Positions 1-7,901 of a DNA stretch of 61,974 nt are shown here, piece after piece. A program made the position numbers and the translations under genes. The DNA comes from Thermodesulfatator sp. GTDB lineage: Bacteria; Desulfobacterota; Thermodesulfobacteria; Thermodesulfobacteriales; Thermodesulfobacteriaceae. Location: NCBI GenBank assembly GCA_027064165.1, contig JAMOQE010000013.1:1-61974 (forward strand), read 5' to 3'. The notes beneath the pieces were generated by a model. The model searched no databases. It was not told the origin of the DNA and saw only the letters and a list, made by a program, of their open reading frames with translations. The stretch's first letter is position 1; each line of letters opens with the position of its first letter.

Positions 1-498
1 TTTATACTTTGCAATTATCTCTCTTTCCTGTCTTTTTAAACTTACTGTTGATTCGTTTAAAATTATTTCTAAATCGTTAAATATTTTTGTTAATTTATTT
101 ATAACTTCAGTATTTGAAATATTTCCTTCACAAACTGTCTCTGAAATCTTTTTTATTAGACGCATATCATTTTCTATTAATTTTTGACTTTCTTTTTCCG
201 AAATTATTTTCTTCAATCGGTTTAATGATTCTAATATAGAATCACTTTTTATAGTAGAACAATTTTTATTTAGAATTGCTTTAAATATTTCAACTTGCCA
301 TTTTAAATATCTGTTTTTTATATTTTCTACAAACGAGAGTTGTTTTTTTATTGAATCCGTTTCTCTTATCATTTCGTGCAAAAACCCCTCCTGAATATAG
401 TAAAAAATTGCTACAAAAAGCAATACAAAACATGTAACACTTAATAAAGAAAAAACAATTTTCTTGGAAAATGACAAATCATTCCACCACTTTAACAT
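1..498 (-). CDS. Truncated membrane sensor or chemoreceptor, N-terminal part
   Basis: An open frame of 166 codons runs from an ATG at 498 off the left edge of the window, so only the N-terminus is seen. It starts with a short basic stretch and one membrane helix (about residues 13-28, rich in V, F and L), followed by a long, mostly helical, Lys/Glu-rich region. This is the layout of the periplasmic ligand domain of a methyl-accepting chemotaxis protein or sensor kinase. The stretch RYLKWQVEIFKAIL is loosely like the first helix of chemoreceptor zinc-binding (CZB) domains, but the usual His residues are not evident. A good Shine-Dalgarno (aaggagg) lies just upstream of the ATG. The signalling domain lies outside the window, so the class is uncertain. 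Confidence 0.7.
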   Translation of the reverse strand, partial: MLKWWNDLSFSKKIVFSLLSVTCFVLLFVAIFYYIQEGFLHEMIRETDSIKKQLSFVENIKNRYLKWQVEIFKAILNKNCSTIKSDSILESLNRLKKIISEKESQKLIENDMRLIKKISETVCEGNISNTEVINKLTKIFNDLEIILNESTVSLKRQEREIIAKYK

Positions 499-535
499 AA
501 GCCTTCCTCCTTATTAACTTTTATATGGGTTTATT

Positions 536-562
536 TTTATATGATAAGCAAAATGAAGTCAA
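536..562 (-). promoter_or_regulatory. Possible promoter of the truncated sensor gene
   Basis: On the minus strand TTGACT (557-562) is followed after 15 bp by TATAAA (536-541). A second TTGACA sits at 567-572, spaced 20 bp from TATCAT (541-546). The spacings are not ideal, so this is a weak prediction. Confidence 0.3.
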
Positions 563-688
563 AATCTGTCAAATGCTTTATTAAAAAAAATTAAAAAGAA
601 TTTTTACAAAAAGGAGTTCTTAAAATAAATAATTAAAAAAATCAAACAATAATTTTTAAAAAACAGCTTTATAAAAGAACTTTTAATG

Positions 689-717
689 TTGACAAATCTA
701 TTATACTAACATAAATT
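689..717 (+). promoter_or_regulatory. Possible promoter of the GGDEF gene
   Basis: TTGACA at 689-694 is followed after 17 bp by TAAATT (712-717). A better -10 look-alike, TATACT (702-707), is too close to this -35. Either way transcription would start within about 10-20 bases of the ATG at 724, where no Shine-Dalgarno is visible, so the mRNA may be leaderless. Confidence 0.3.
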
Positions 718-723
718 TTTAGC

Positions 724-2517
724 ATGGAATCTCAAAAAAGAAGACAAAAGAACTCAAGAAAACAACCTCTCTGGAAAAAGCTCTATTTTGCATTCAATAA
801 TTTAAGTCTCTTTGTAAAAGTTGGTTTAGTAATGGCATTATGTGGAGTAATAATTTTTCTTATAATTTTTGTCCTTTTTTATCAACTAACACGAATAGAA
901 AATAAACTTCATGCCGGCTATAAAGACTATCTTCTGGCCTCTTTTTATGTCCAGGAAAAAATAATTAAAAGCTATTCTTCTTCAAGTATTCTTGAAAAAC
1001 AACTCAATCTTAAAGAAGCTAAAAAAATTCTAAATTCCATGCTAAAAGGAGGAGTAATTTCAATAGAAGAAGGAAATATTAAACTCCTTCTCCATTTTTC
1101 GCCTCTAAAAAATCCTGAAAAAATAAAAATTTTAAAAACAATCTTAGAAACATTAAACAAAAACCCTGAGAAAATAAAACAGGTTGAAATAAATAAACTT
1201 CTTGATAATCTACAAACTTTTACCTATTCCCTTTTTCAGGAAGAACTTTCTCAAAGAATTTATCTTCAAAAACTCTTTTATCAAACAAGACTAATGGAGC
1301 TCTTTTTAGGGATAGTTCTGGCAATAGTACTCTTATGTGGAGGGCTTGCCTTTTTTCTCATGGTGCTTTCTCCCCTAAAAAAAACCACTTCAAGAATCCA
1401 TGACATTACCTATGCCAAAAATTTAAGTCTTGTTCAAAAGGAACCCCTTTCTGTTCCTTTTAAATTTAATGATGAAATTGGAAAACTTGTGGAAGAAGTA
1501 AACAATCTCATAAAATATTTTAGTGAACTGGGACAGTTTAAAAGAGTGCTTGAAGAAGACGAATCCTTAGAAGATGTATATGAAAGATTAGGTCAACTTT
1601 TAAAACAAAGGTTTGGTTTTTCCCACTTTGCCATATATGCAGTATCCAATTCCCAAAATACCATGGAAGTGGTTTATCGGTCTCCAGAAGATCTGATGGT
1701 AAATCAAGAAATTCTGGTTATGGCAGATTTGTGCAGGGCAAAAAGAACCGGGAAAATAGTGTCCTCCTTTGAAACAAAAGGTATATGTAAAATGTTTATT
1801 CATAAAAATGCAGAACATATCTGTATCCCTCTCATTACGGGAGGAAAAGTAGAAGGAGTAATTCAACTTATTATTCCTCAAGAAAATAAAGAAAAGATTA
1901 AAGAAATAGAAAAAAACATGCCCCAGCTTCAAGCATTTTTGGAGGAAAGCATACCTGTTATTGAAGCCAAAAGATATGCTAACTCCTTAAAACAAATGGC
2001 GGTTAAAGATCCGCTAACAGGGCTTTATAACAGGCGTTTTGTGGAACAAATTCTGGATAATCTGACTGCAGGTATTTTGAGAAGAGATACTGTACTTGGG
2101 GTTTTAATGTGTGATGTAGATTACTTTAAAAAGGTTAATGATAAGTATGGCCATGATGTAGGAGATGAAATTCTGGCAGGTGTAGCAAAAGTTTTGAAAG
2201 ATAATGTAAGAAAAGCAGATATAGTTGCCCGGTTTGGTGGAGAAGAGTTCCTTATTTTACTGGTAGATATCAGGAAAGGCGAAGCAGAAAAAGTCGCAGA
2301 AAAACTCAGGAAAAAAGTAGAAGAAACAAATTTTGAAACAAAGGCAGGGGTCATTAAAAAAACTATATCCATTGGAGTGAGTGAATTTCCAGTAGATACT
2401 AAAGCTATCTGGCAGGCAATTAAATTTGCTGATGTGGCACTTTATAAGGCTAAAGAAATGGGAAGAAATAGAGTAATTAGATTTAAGCCTGAAATGTGGC
2501 AAGAGACAAAATATTAA
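724..2517 (+). CDS. Membrane diguanylate cyclase, HAMP-GAF-GGDEF
   Basis: A 597-residue protein predicted to make cyclic di-GMP from two GTP at the inner membrane. Two membrane helices (about 31-54 and 191-215) flank a roughly 135-residue extracytoplasmic domain. They are followed by a HAMP-like linker (215-270), a GAF-like domain (280-415) and a GGDEF domain (425-590). The active-site signature is GGEEF (505-509), an active variant in this family. RKAD at 496-499 fits the RxxD inhibitory I-site, which suggests product feedback. The GAF part carries three Cys (337, 355, 367), including LCRAKRTGK, so redox, metal or heme sensing is possible. The 3' end overlaps convergent holB by 35 bp. Confidence 0.93.
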   Translation: MESQKRRQKNSRKQPLWKKLYFAFNNLSLFVKVGLVMALCGVIIFLIIFVLFYQLTRIENKLHAGYKDYLLASFYVQEKIIKSYSSSSILEKQLNLKEAKKILNSMLKGGVISIEEGNIKLLLHFSPLKNPEKIKILKTILETLNKNPEKIKQVEINKLLDNLQTFTYSLFQEELSQRIYLQKLFYQTRLMELFLGIVLAIVLLCGGLAFFLMVLSPLKKTTSRIHDITYAKNLSLVQKEPLSVPFKFNDEIGKLVEEVNNLIKYFSELGQFKRVLEEDESLEDVYERLGQLLKQRFGFSHFAIYAVSNSQNTMEVVYRSPEDLMVNQEILVMADLCRAKRTGKIVSSFETKGICKMFIHKNAEHICIPLITGGKVEGVIQLIIPQENKEKIKEIEKNMPQLQAFLEESIPVIEAKRYANSLKQMAVKDPLTGLYNRRFVEQILDNLTAGILRRDTVLGVLMCDVDYFKKVNDKYGHDVGDEILAGVAKVLKDNVRKADIVARFGGEEFLILLVDIRKGEAEKVAEKLRKKVEETNFETKAGVIKKTISIGVSEFPVDTKAIWQAIKFADVALYKAKEMGRNRVIRFKPEMWQETKY

Positions 2518-3439
2518 GGAAAGTGAGTTCAGAAGAAATATAAAACTGCATGTTTCTTTTAAATTGAAAAATTTGTGTAATTGTTTTATAGGGATCCCCA
2601 GAAAAGAGCTCTTCTGGAAATGCCGGGGGATAAGGCTTTCCCAAGATTTTTGTTTGATAGGACCTCCATATCCATAACATCAAAAGATAAAAAAATAGCT
2701 CCTGCTCCTGAGGACTGAGCCTGCCAAGCCTTTCTGCTACTCTAAACTTCAGGCTCCAGTGTTTTTCATAACCTGCCTTCACAAACGCATTCAGCTCTTC
2801 AAGAAGGCCCTTTTCTGCTATATCCAGGGCAATCCCTATGCTACCCTGAGAAATATCTGCCAGAGTCTCTGCTACTTTTTCCTCAAAACCACAATTCTTT
2901 TTTAAATACTCTTTTATAAGCTCCGAAGCTATGGGATTAAACCTTACTGGCTGACACCTTGAAACTATAGTGGGTAAAAGCTGAGACGGATTCTGAGTAA
3001 GGAGAATAAAGATTGTATAAGAAGGAGGTTCCTCAAGAGATTTTAAGAGAGCATTGGCTGCTTCCTGGTTCATTTTTTCAGCTTCTTTAATAAAGATTAT
3101 TTGATAAGCTCCCTCTATTGGACGATATTTTATAAATTCAGAAATGCGTCTTATTTGCGAAATAGTAATTTCTTTTTTTTCAGGATAAACAAGCAAAAAA
3201 TCTGGATGAATGTTTTTTGAAAGTTTCTTGCAGGCTACACATACCTTACAGGGCTTCTCTTCTTTAGAGCTTTTACACAAAAGCGCACCAGCTAAAGTAT
3301 AAGCCATGGTTTGTTTCCCTATGCCTCTCATCCCATAAAAAAGATAAGCATGGGATAGTCTGCCCCTTTTAATGGCCCTTTTAAGAAGAGTTACTGCCTG
3401 TTTCTGACCTATAATTTCTGAAAATTTTTTAAGATTCAT
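2483..3439 (-). CDS. holB: DNA polymerase III delta' subunit
   Basis: A 318-residue clamp-loader subunit that helps load the sliding clamp in the replisome. The N-terminal AAA+ domain has a P-loop-like GMRGIGKQ (36-43) in which the usual Ser/Thr after Lys is Gln, as expected for a delta' that need not hydrolyse ATP. Four Cys (55, 64, 67, 70) form the zinc module, and SRC (in IVSRCQPVRF) is the arginine-finger motif. It overlaps the end of murA by 11 bp and is the last gene of the long minus-strand run. Its 3' end runs 35 bp into the opposing GGDEF gene, with no intrinsic terminator visible. Confidence 0.92.
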   Translation of the reverse strand: MNLKKFSEIIGQKQAVTLLKRAIKRGRLSHAYLFYGMRGIGKQTMAYTLAGALLCKSSKEEKPCKVCVACKKLSKNIHPDFLLVYPEKKEITISQIRRISEFIKYRPIEGAYQIIFIKEAEKMNQEAANALLKSLEEPPSYTIFILLTQNPSQLLPTIVSRCQPVRFNPIASELIKEYLKKNCGFEEKVAETLADISQGSIGIALDIAEKGLLEELNAFVKAGYEKHWSLKFRVAERLGRLSPQEQELFFYLLMLWIWRSYQTKILGKPYPPAFPEELFSGDPYKTITQIFQFKRNMQFYISSELTFLNILSLATFQA

Positions 3440-4700
3440 CCGGATTTAAAGTTTTTACTGAAATGTCAGCTCCAAGGGTTTGAAGCTTTTCCACAAGGTT
3501 TTCATATCCCCTTTCAATAAGATGAATTTCGTATATCTGCGTGGTATTTTCTGCAGAAAGTCCTGCCAGGACCAGAGCAGCCCCGGCCCTCAAGTCAGTG
3601 GCTTTAACAGGAGAACCAACCAGTTTTACAGGACCTTTTATAAGAATACTCCTCTCCTCAAGCTCAATCCCTGCCCCCATTCTATTAAGCTCGTAAACAT
3701 AAAGAAATCTATTTTCAAATAAAGTCTCGGTAATCTTTGAAATACCCTTTGCCTGAAGAAGTAGCACTGCAAAAATAGGCTGAAGATCTGTAGGAAATCC
3801 AGGATAGGGTTGAGTAATAATTCGTACAGGGCTTAACTCCTTCTTTCTTTTTACAAGAAAAGCCTCTCCCTGTTTTTTTAATTTTACACCTATCTCTTTT
3901 AATTTTAATAAGGGGGTCTCAAGATATTCAATAGGTAAGTTTCTCAAAAAAATCCTGTTGTTTTTGTGAAGAGCTCCCAATACAAGAAATGTACCCGCCT
4001 CTATGCGGTCAGGAATTATTTCTATTTCACAGGGATTAAGATTTTTCTTTCCTTTAATACAAATTGTATCTTCAGAAATCCATTTAACCTCTGCTCCCAT
4101 GCGTTTTAGCATTTCTCCAAGAAAAACTACTTCAGGCTCTCTTGCAGCTCCTTTTATAAGGGTCTCCCCTTCTGCAAGGGCTGCTGCCATCATTAAATTC
4201 TCTGTAGCAGTAACAGAAGGAAAATCCAAAACAAGCTCTCTGCCCTTTAATCTTCTGGCTTTTAACACAAGGTTACCATGATCAAGGCATATTTCTGCTC
4301 CCAGTTTAGTCAAACCACTTATATGAAAATTGACAGGCCTTTTCCCTATCTTACAACCACCAGGAAGAGGCACTGTACCTTCTTTAAAAGCCCCTACCAA
4401 TGCCCCCATAAAGAGAATAGAGGCCCTTATCTTACTTGCAAGCTTATAGGGAACAACTGTATCCCTGATAGAAGTGGTATCCACAAGAAGGGTATGGTCT
4501 TCAAATTTATACTTCCCTCCAAGATGTTTAAGAATTTCCAGCATACAAAAGACATCCCTTACTCTGGGGACACTTTCCAGTTTAAAAACACCTCTTGCAA
4601 GCAAAGTTGCTGCAATAGCAGGAAGAGCTGCATTTTTAGCGCCACTTATTTTTACTTCTCCCTTTAAAGGCTTGCCACCTTTAATTTCGTAAATCCTCAT
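3429..4700 (-). CDS. murA: UDP-N-acetylglucosamine 1-carboxyvinyltransferase
   Basis: A 423-residue, full-length enzyme that transfers enolpyruvate from PEP to UDP-GlcNAc, the first committed step of peptidoglycan synthesis in the cytoplasm. KISGAKNAALP holds the conserved Lys22-Asn23 pair, and PGGCKIGKRPV places the PEP-binding Cys at residue 116. That Cys is the target of fosfomycin, so the enzyme should be of the sensitive Cys type. The start overlaps the end of prmC by 20 bp and the stop overlaps holB, so translation is probably coupled. Confidence 0.97.
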   Translation of the reverse strand: MRIYEIKGGKPLKGEVKISGAKNAALPAIAATLLARGVFKLESVPRVRDVFCMLEILKHLGGKYKFEDHTLLVDTTSIRDTVVPYKLASKIRASILFMGALVGAFKEGTVPLPGGCKIGKRPVNFHISGLTKLGAEICLDHGNLVLKARRLKGRELVLDFPSVTATENLMMAAALAEGETLIKGAAREPEVVFLGEMLKRMGAEVKWISEDTICIKGKKNLNPCEIEIIPDRIEAGTFLVLGALHKNNRIFLRNLPIEYLETPLLKLKEIGVKLKKQGEAFLVKRKKELSPVRIITQPYPGFPTDLQPIFAVLLLQAKGISKITETLFENRFLYVYELNRMGAGIELEERSILIKGPVKLVGSPVKATDLRAGAALVLAGLSAENTTQIYEIHLIERGYENLVEKLQTLGADISVKTLNPDES

Positions 4701-5526
4701 CTCTCCATGCCTTTACCACTCTATAATAACCAGAAAGGTCTTTGTAAAATTGATAACTCCAGCCAAATTCTTTTAAAAGCTTTTCTACCTGATGTTTTTG
4801 ATTATATCCTATCTCAAAAAATAGAAAACCCTCTGGCTTAAGAAATTGCGAAGCTTCTTTAACAAGTTTCTCGTGATATTCCAGCCCGGTTTCCCCGGCT
4901 ACAAGGGCTTGATAAGGTTCTTTTTTAACTTCTTCTGCTAAACCATTCCATTCTGCCTGAGAAATGTAAGGTGGATTGGAAATAATTGCTGAAAACAAAG
5001 GCGCCCTGCGGAAAGCCCCCAGCCAATCGGCTTTTAAAAGAAAAAGTTTGTTATTTACTCCATGATAACCGCTATTTTTCTGACAAATTCTCAGGGCATC
5101 TGAAGAGATATCCACCCCAAAGGCACTTAAATCAGGTTTTTCTAAAAGAAGAGTTATAGCTATTGCACCAGAACCCACACCAAGCTCAAGAAAAACACCT
5201 TTCTGAATTTTGCTCCCAAGAAAAGCCTCAACAAGAATCTCTGTATCCTGCCTGGGAATAAGCACCCCTTCCTCTACAAAAAACTTTCTTCCCCAAAACC
5301 AGGCTTCTTTTAAAACGTAAGCAAGGGGATAGCCTGCAAGCCTTTTTTTAAGAATCTGTAAAACTTCCTTTTCTGCAATGTCTTTATCAAAATAAAGATA
5401 TATATTTAAAGGAGAAGTATTGAGAAAATGGGCAAGAATTAAAAGCGCCTCTTTTTTGGCAAAATAACTATCCTCTACTTTTAAAAGCTCTGATTTGAGA
5501 AGCTCAAAGGCTTCTTTTATTTTCAT
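4681..5526 (-). CDS. prmC: Peptide chain release factor N5-glutamine methyltransferase
   Basis: A 281-residue SAM-dependent methyltransferase predicted to methylate the Gln of the GGQ motif in release factors RF1 and RF2. It has the N-terminal helical substrate domain, LIPRQDTE (89-96), the SAM loop ELGVGSGA (114-121) and the catalytic NPPY (184-187). The ATG at 5526 has no obvious Shine-Dalgarno and lies 8 bp after the upstream methyltransferase gene, so it may depend on coupling. In many bacteria prmC follows prfA; no release factor gene is in this window. Confidence 0.93.
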   Translation of the reverse strand: MKIKEAFELLKSELLKVEDSYFAKKEALLILAHFLNTSPLNIYLYFDKDIAEKEVLQILKKRLAGYPLAYVLKEAWFWGRKFFVEEGVLIPRQDTEILVEAFLGSKIQKGVFLELGVGSGAIAITLLLEKPDLSAFGVDISSDALRICQKNSGYHGVNNKLFLLKADWLGAFRRAPLFSAIISNPPYISQAEWNGLAEEVKKEPYQALVAGETGLEYHEKLVKEASQFLKPEGFLFFEIGYNQKHQVEKLLKEFGWSYQFYKDLSGYYRVVKAWRDEDLRN

Positions 5527-5534
5527 TTAATTTA

Positions 5535-6176
5535 TTAGTTTTGTCTTGGAATAAGGCGGTTAAGCACAATTTCTTCAGTTCCTTCCTCTCCCCTGAATTT
5601 TCTTATGCTGGTTAATACCTTAAATCTCTTTTCTGCCTCGTAAAGAAAAGGCACAAGCACCCTTTTTCTTTCAATGGAATGAGCAAGTACAACCTCTCCC
5701 CCTGGAGCCAAGCCCTTTTTAAATAGCTCAAAAAGTGGAGAAAAAAGGCTTTTTTTGAAAACAATCTCTGCTCCCACTATTAAATCAAATTCTTCTTTAA
5801 TGTCCGGAGCTGTCCAGTCAAGAAACTGGGTCTTTAAAGATACTCCACTTGCCTCTGCAGATTTTTGAATGAGTTTAAGAGGTAGCTCCTCGTAATCAGT
5901 AGCTACTACTTCATGGCCAGCTGCTGCAGCCACTAAACTCACCAATCCCAACCCTGCTCCTAATTCAAGAATTTTCTTTTTCTCTTCTAATGATGCCAGA
6001 TAATCTGCCAGTACAAAGCCTGCCTCCCAGAGCTTAAACCAGAAGGGAAACTTCTCTACCTGCAGGAAGGGATCTCCCTGAAAAATATCTTCCAATTTAG
6101 CAGGACGAAAAAGGGTCACCTTTTTTCCCCTTATAACAACTTCTTCTTTTTCAAGAGATGCTTTTCCTAAATCCAC
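5535..6176 (-). CDS. Class I SAM methyltransferase, NNMT/METTL-like
   Basis: A 213-residue methyltransferase of the Methyltransf_16 or nicotinamide-methyltransferase-like type. The SAM-binding loop is LELGAGLGL (70-78), with an acidic end to strand 2 in ATDYEELP. There is no NPPY motif, so it is not an N5-Gln or N6-adenine enzyme. Relatives include protein-lysine methyltransferases of the METTL21/ETFB-KMT group; the substrate here cannot be read from the sequence. It probably starts at a GTG (6176) 6 bp or so after a GGAGG. It sits between uppP and prmC with gaps of about 10 bp. Confidence 0.75.
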   Translation of the reverse strand: MDLGKASLEKEEVVIRGKKVTLFRPAKLEDIFQGDPFLQVEKFPFWFKLWEAGFVLADYLASLEEKKKILELGAGLGLVSLVAAAAGHEVVATDYEELPLKLIQKSAEASGVSLKTQFLDWTAPDIKEEFDLIVGAEIVFKKSLFSPLFELFKKGLAPGGEVVLAHSIERKRVLVPFLYEAEKRFKVLTSIRKFRGEEGTEEIVLNRLIPRQN

Positions 6177-6188
6177 TGTCTTCCTCCT

Positions 6189-6932
6189 TTAATGAAACTT
6201 TATCCAAACAAGAGCTGCTAAGAGAATTCTATAAAATACAAATGGATAAAGAGTATGCCGTTTTAAAAAAGGGATTAAAAAACTTATAGCAAGAAAACTA
6301 AAAATTGCAGAGGATAAAAAGCCTATACCTGCCACATTTAAGGCTATAACGCCGTGGTTTAACATTTTTAGGCCCTCATAGCATCCAGCGCCTAAAATAA
6401 GTGGAGCACCCACTATAAAAGAAAATCTTGCAGCCTCTTCCCTTTTCAAACCCACAAAGAGACCTGCAGAAATGGTTATTCCACTCCTTGAAGTACCGGG
6501 AATAATAGCAAAGCTCTGAAAAATGCCAATAACAAGTGCTCTTAGCGGACCAAGCTCCTGTGAAAAAAATCTTTTTTTGCCCAGCTTTTCTCCTAAAATC
6601 ATGGGGAAACTCATCAAGAATAACATAAGAGCTACTATTTTAGGAGTTCTAAAGTAAGCAGAAACCACGTCTTCCAGAAAAAAACCAGCCAGAGCACCTG
6701 GTAAAAAGGCAATAAGTACCAGCCATTTCAAGTGCCATATTTCTTTGAGCTCTTTTCTAAAGTAAACCAATATCGCCAAAAAAGAACCGAGATGAATAAA
6801 AGCATCAAAAGACAAACAGGAAGGAATATGGAAAAAACTGGAAGCCAGAATAAGATGACCTGAACTTGATATAGGAAGAAATTCTGTTAGTCCCTGAATG
6901 GCTCCCAGAATAAAGGCCTGAAAAACATGCAT
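6189..6932 (-). CDS. uppP: Undecaprenyl-diphosphatase
   Basis: A 247-residue polytopic membrane enzyme of the BacA/UppP family that dephosphorylates undecaprenyl diphosphate, recycling the lipid carrier for cell-wall synthesis. Signatures are QGLTEFLPISSSGHL near the N-terminus and PGTSRSGIT in the middle, the two conserved active-site segments. Seven or eight hydrophobic helices fill the rest. It lies in the same run as murA, so two cell-wall steps are probably co-transcribed. Confidence 0.95.
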   Translation of the reverse strand: MHVFQAFILGAIQGLTEFLPISSSGHLILASSFFHIPSCLSFDAFIHLGSFLAILVYFRKELKEIWHLKWLVLIAFLPGALAGFFLEDVVSAYFRTPKIVALMLFLMSFPMILGEKLGKKRFFSQELGPLRALVIGIFQSFAIIPGTSRSGITISAGLFVGLKREEAARFSFIVGAPLILGAGCYEGLKMLNHGVIALNVAGIGFLSSAIFSFLAISFLIPFLKRHTLYPFVFYRILLAALVWIKFH

Positions 6933-6942
6933 TTTTATTTTC

Positions 6943-7899
6943 CTATAAATATTTCTTTTTCCGAAAAATAATAAACAGTAAAATACAAATTACGAGAACT
7001 ATTATATTGACTATATAAAAAGCATGAGGGGTATGCTTAAAAGGAGGTAGGTCCTGAAGTGGAAGAGGGATATTCATTCCATACAGACTATAAACAATGG
7101 TAGGAATGGAAATAATAATAGCCATACTTGCCAAAAATTTCATTATCACATTGACATTGTTATTAATAATAGAAGCATAAGCATCCATAGTATTGGTTAA
7201 GATGTCAGTAAATATCCTTGCCATTTCTATAGCCTGCTTATTTTCAATCTGCACATCTTCAAGCAGCTCCTCTTCTTCTTCTGTAAGACGAAGATATCTA
7301 CCACTTTGAAGCTTTATAAGGACCATATCATTGCCCTGAAGTGATGTATTAAAATAAGTTAAACTCTTTTCCAGACTAAGCATTTTTAAAAATTCTTCGT
7401 TCTCAAGTGCCTTGAAGAGTCTCTCTTCATATTCTTCAATTACCCGGTCCATGTGCCTCAAAAATTTTATGTAAAGGGTGGTAATACTTAGAAAAAAATT
7501 GAGAATAAAACTTACTGGCTGACTGAGATCAAAATTTCTATACTTATTCATATAAGAAATAAATTCTTCAAAAATAGGATGCTCTTTAAGACACACTGTA
7601 ACTATATTTTCTTCAGTCAAAATAATTCCTACAGGTAGGGTTTCATATCTTACATAAAAACCGCTTGAAATGGGGTCTGGTACTCTAAGAATAATCAAGA
7701 TTTGCTGTTCTTCTTTTTCAATACGAGGTCTCTCTTCCTCATCAAGGGGATATCTCAGAAATTCTGGAAAAATTTTTAATTTGTTTTCTACATACTGAAG
7801 TTCCTTATCCGTGGGATTAAATAGACATACCCAGGTATGTTCTTTTAAATCTTCTACAGGCACAAGAAGGCCTTTTTCTGAACCATAGATCCTGAGCAT
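6943..7899 (-). CDS. corA: CorA-type magnesium/divalent metal channel
   Basis: A 318-residue inner-membrane transporter. A long soluble, largely helical N-terminal region is followed by two C-terminal membrane helices joined by YGMNIPLP, the GMN selectivity signature of CorA channels. A Lys/Arg-rich C-terminal tail (FRKKKYL) is typical of the family. It starts two bases after the stop of the upstream pilC-like gene, so it is part of the same transcript. Confidence 0.93.
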   Translation of the reverse strand: MLRIYGSEKGLLVPVEDLKEHTWVCLFNPTDKELQYVENKLKIFPEFLRYPLDEEERPRIEKEEQQILIILRVPDPISSGFYVRYETLPVGIILTEENIVTVCLKEHPIFEEFISYMNKYRNFDLSQPVSFILNFFLSITTLYIKFLRHMDRVIEEYEERLFKALENEEFLKMLSLEKSLTYFNTSLQGNDMVLIKLQSGRYLRLTEEEEELLEDVQIENKQAIEMARIFTDILTNTMDAYASIINNNVNVIMKFLASMAIIISIPTIVYSLYGMNIPLPLQDLPPFKHTPHAFYIVNIIVLVICILLFIIFRKKKYL

Positions 7900-7901
7900 T
7901 T

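Larger units (their letters stand above)
499..723. other. Divergent intergenic region, very AT-rich
   Basis: About 225 bp separate two divergent membrane signalling genes. The region is extremely AT-rich and holds promoter-like elements for both directions, but no convincing RNA gene or reading frame. Confidence 0.6.
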
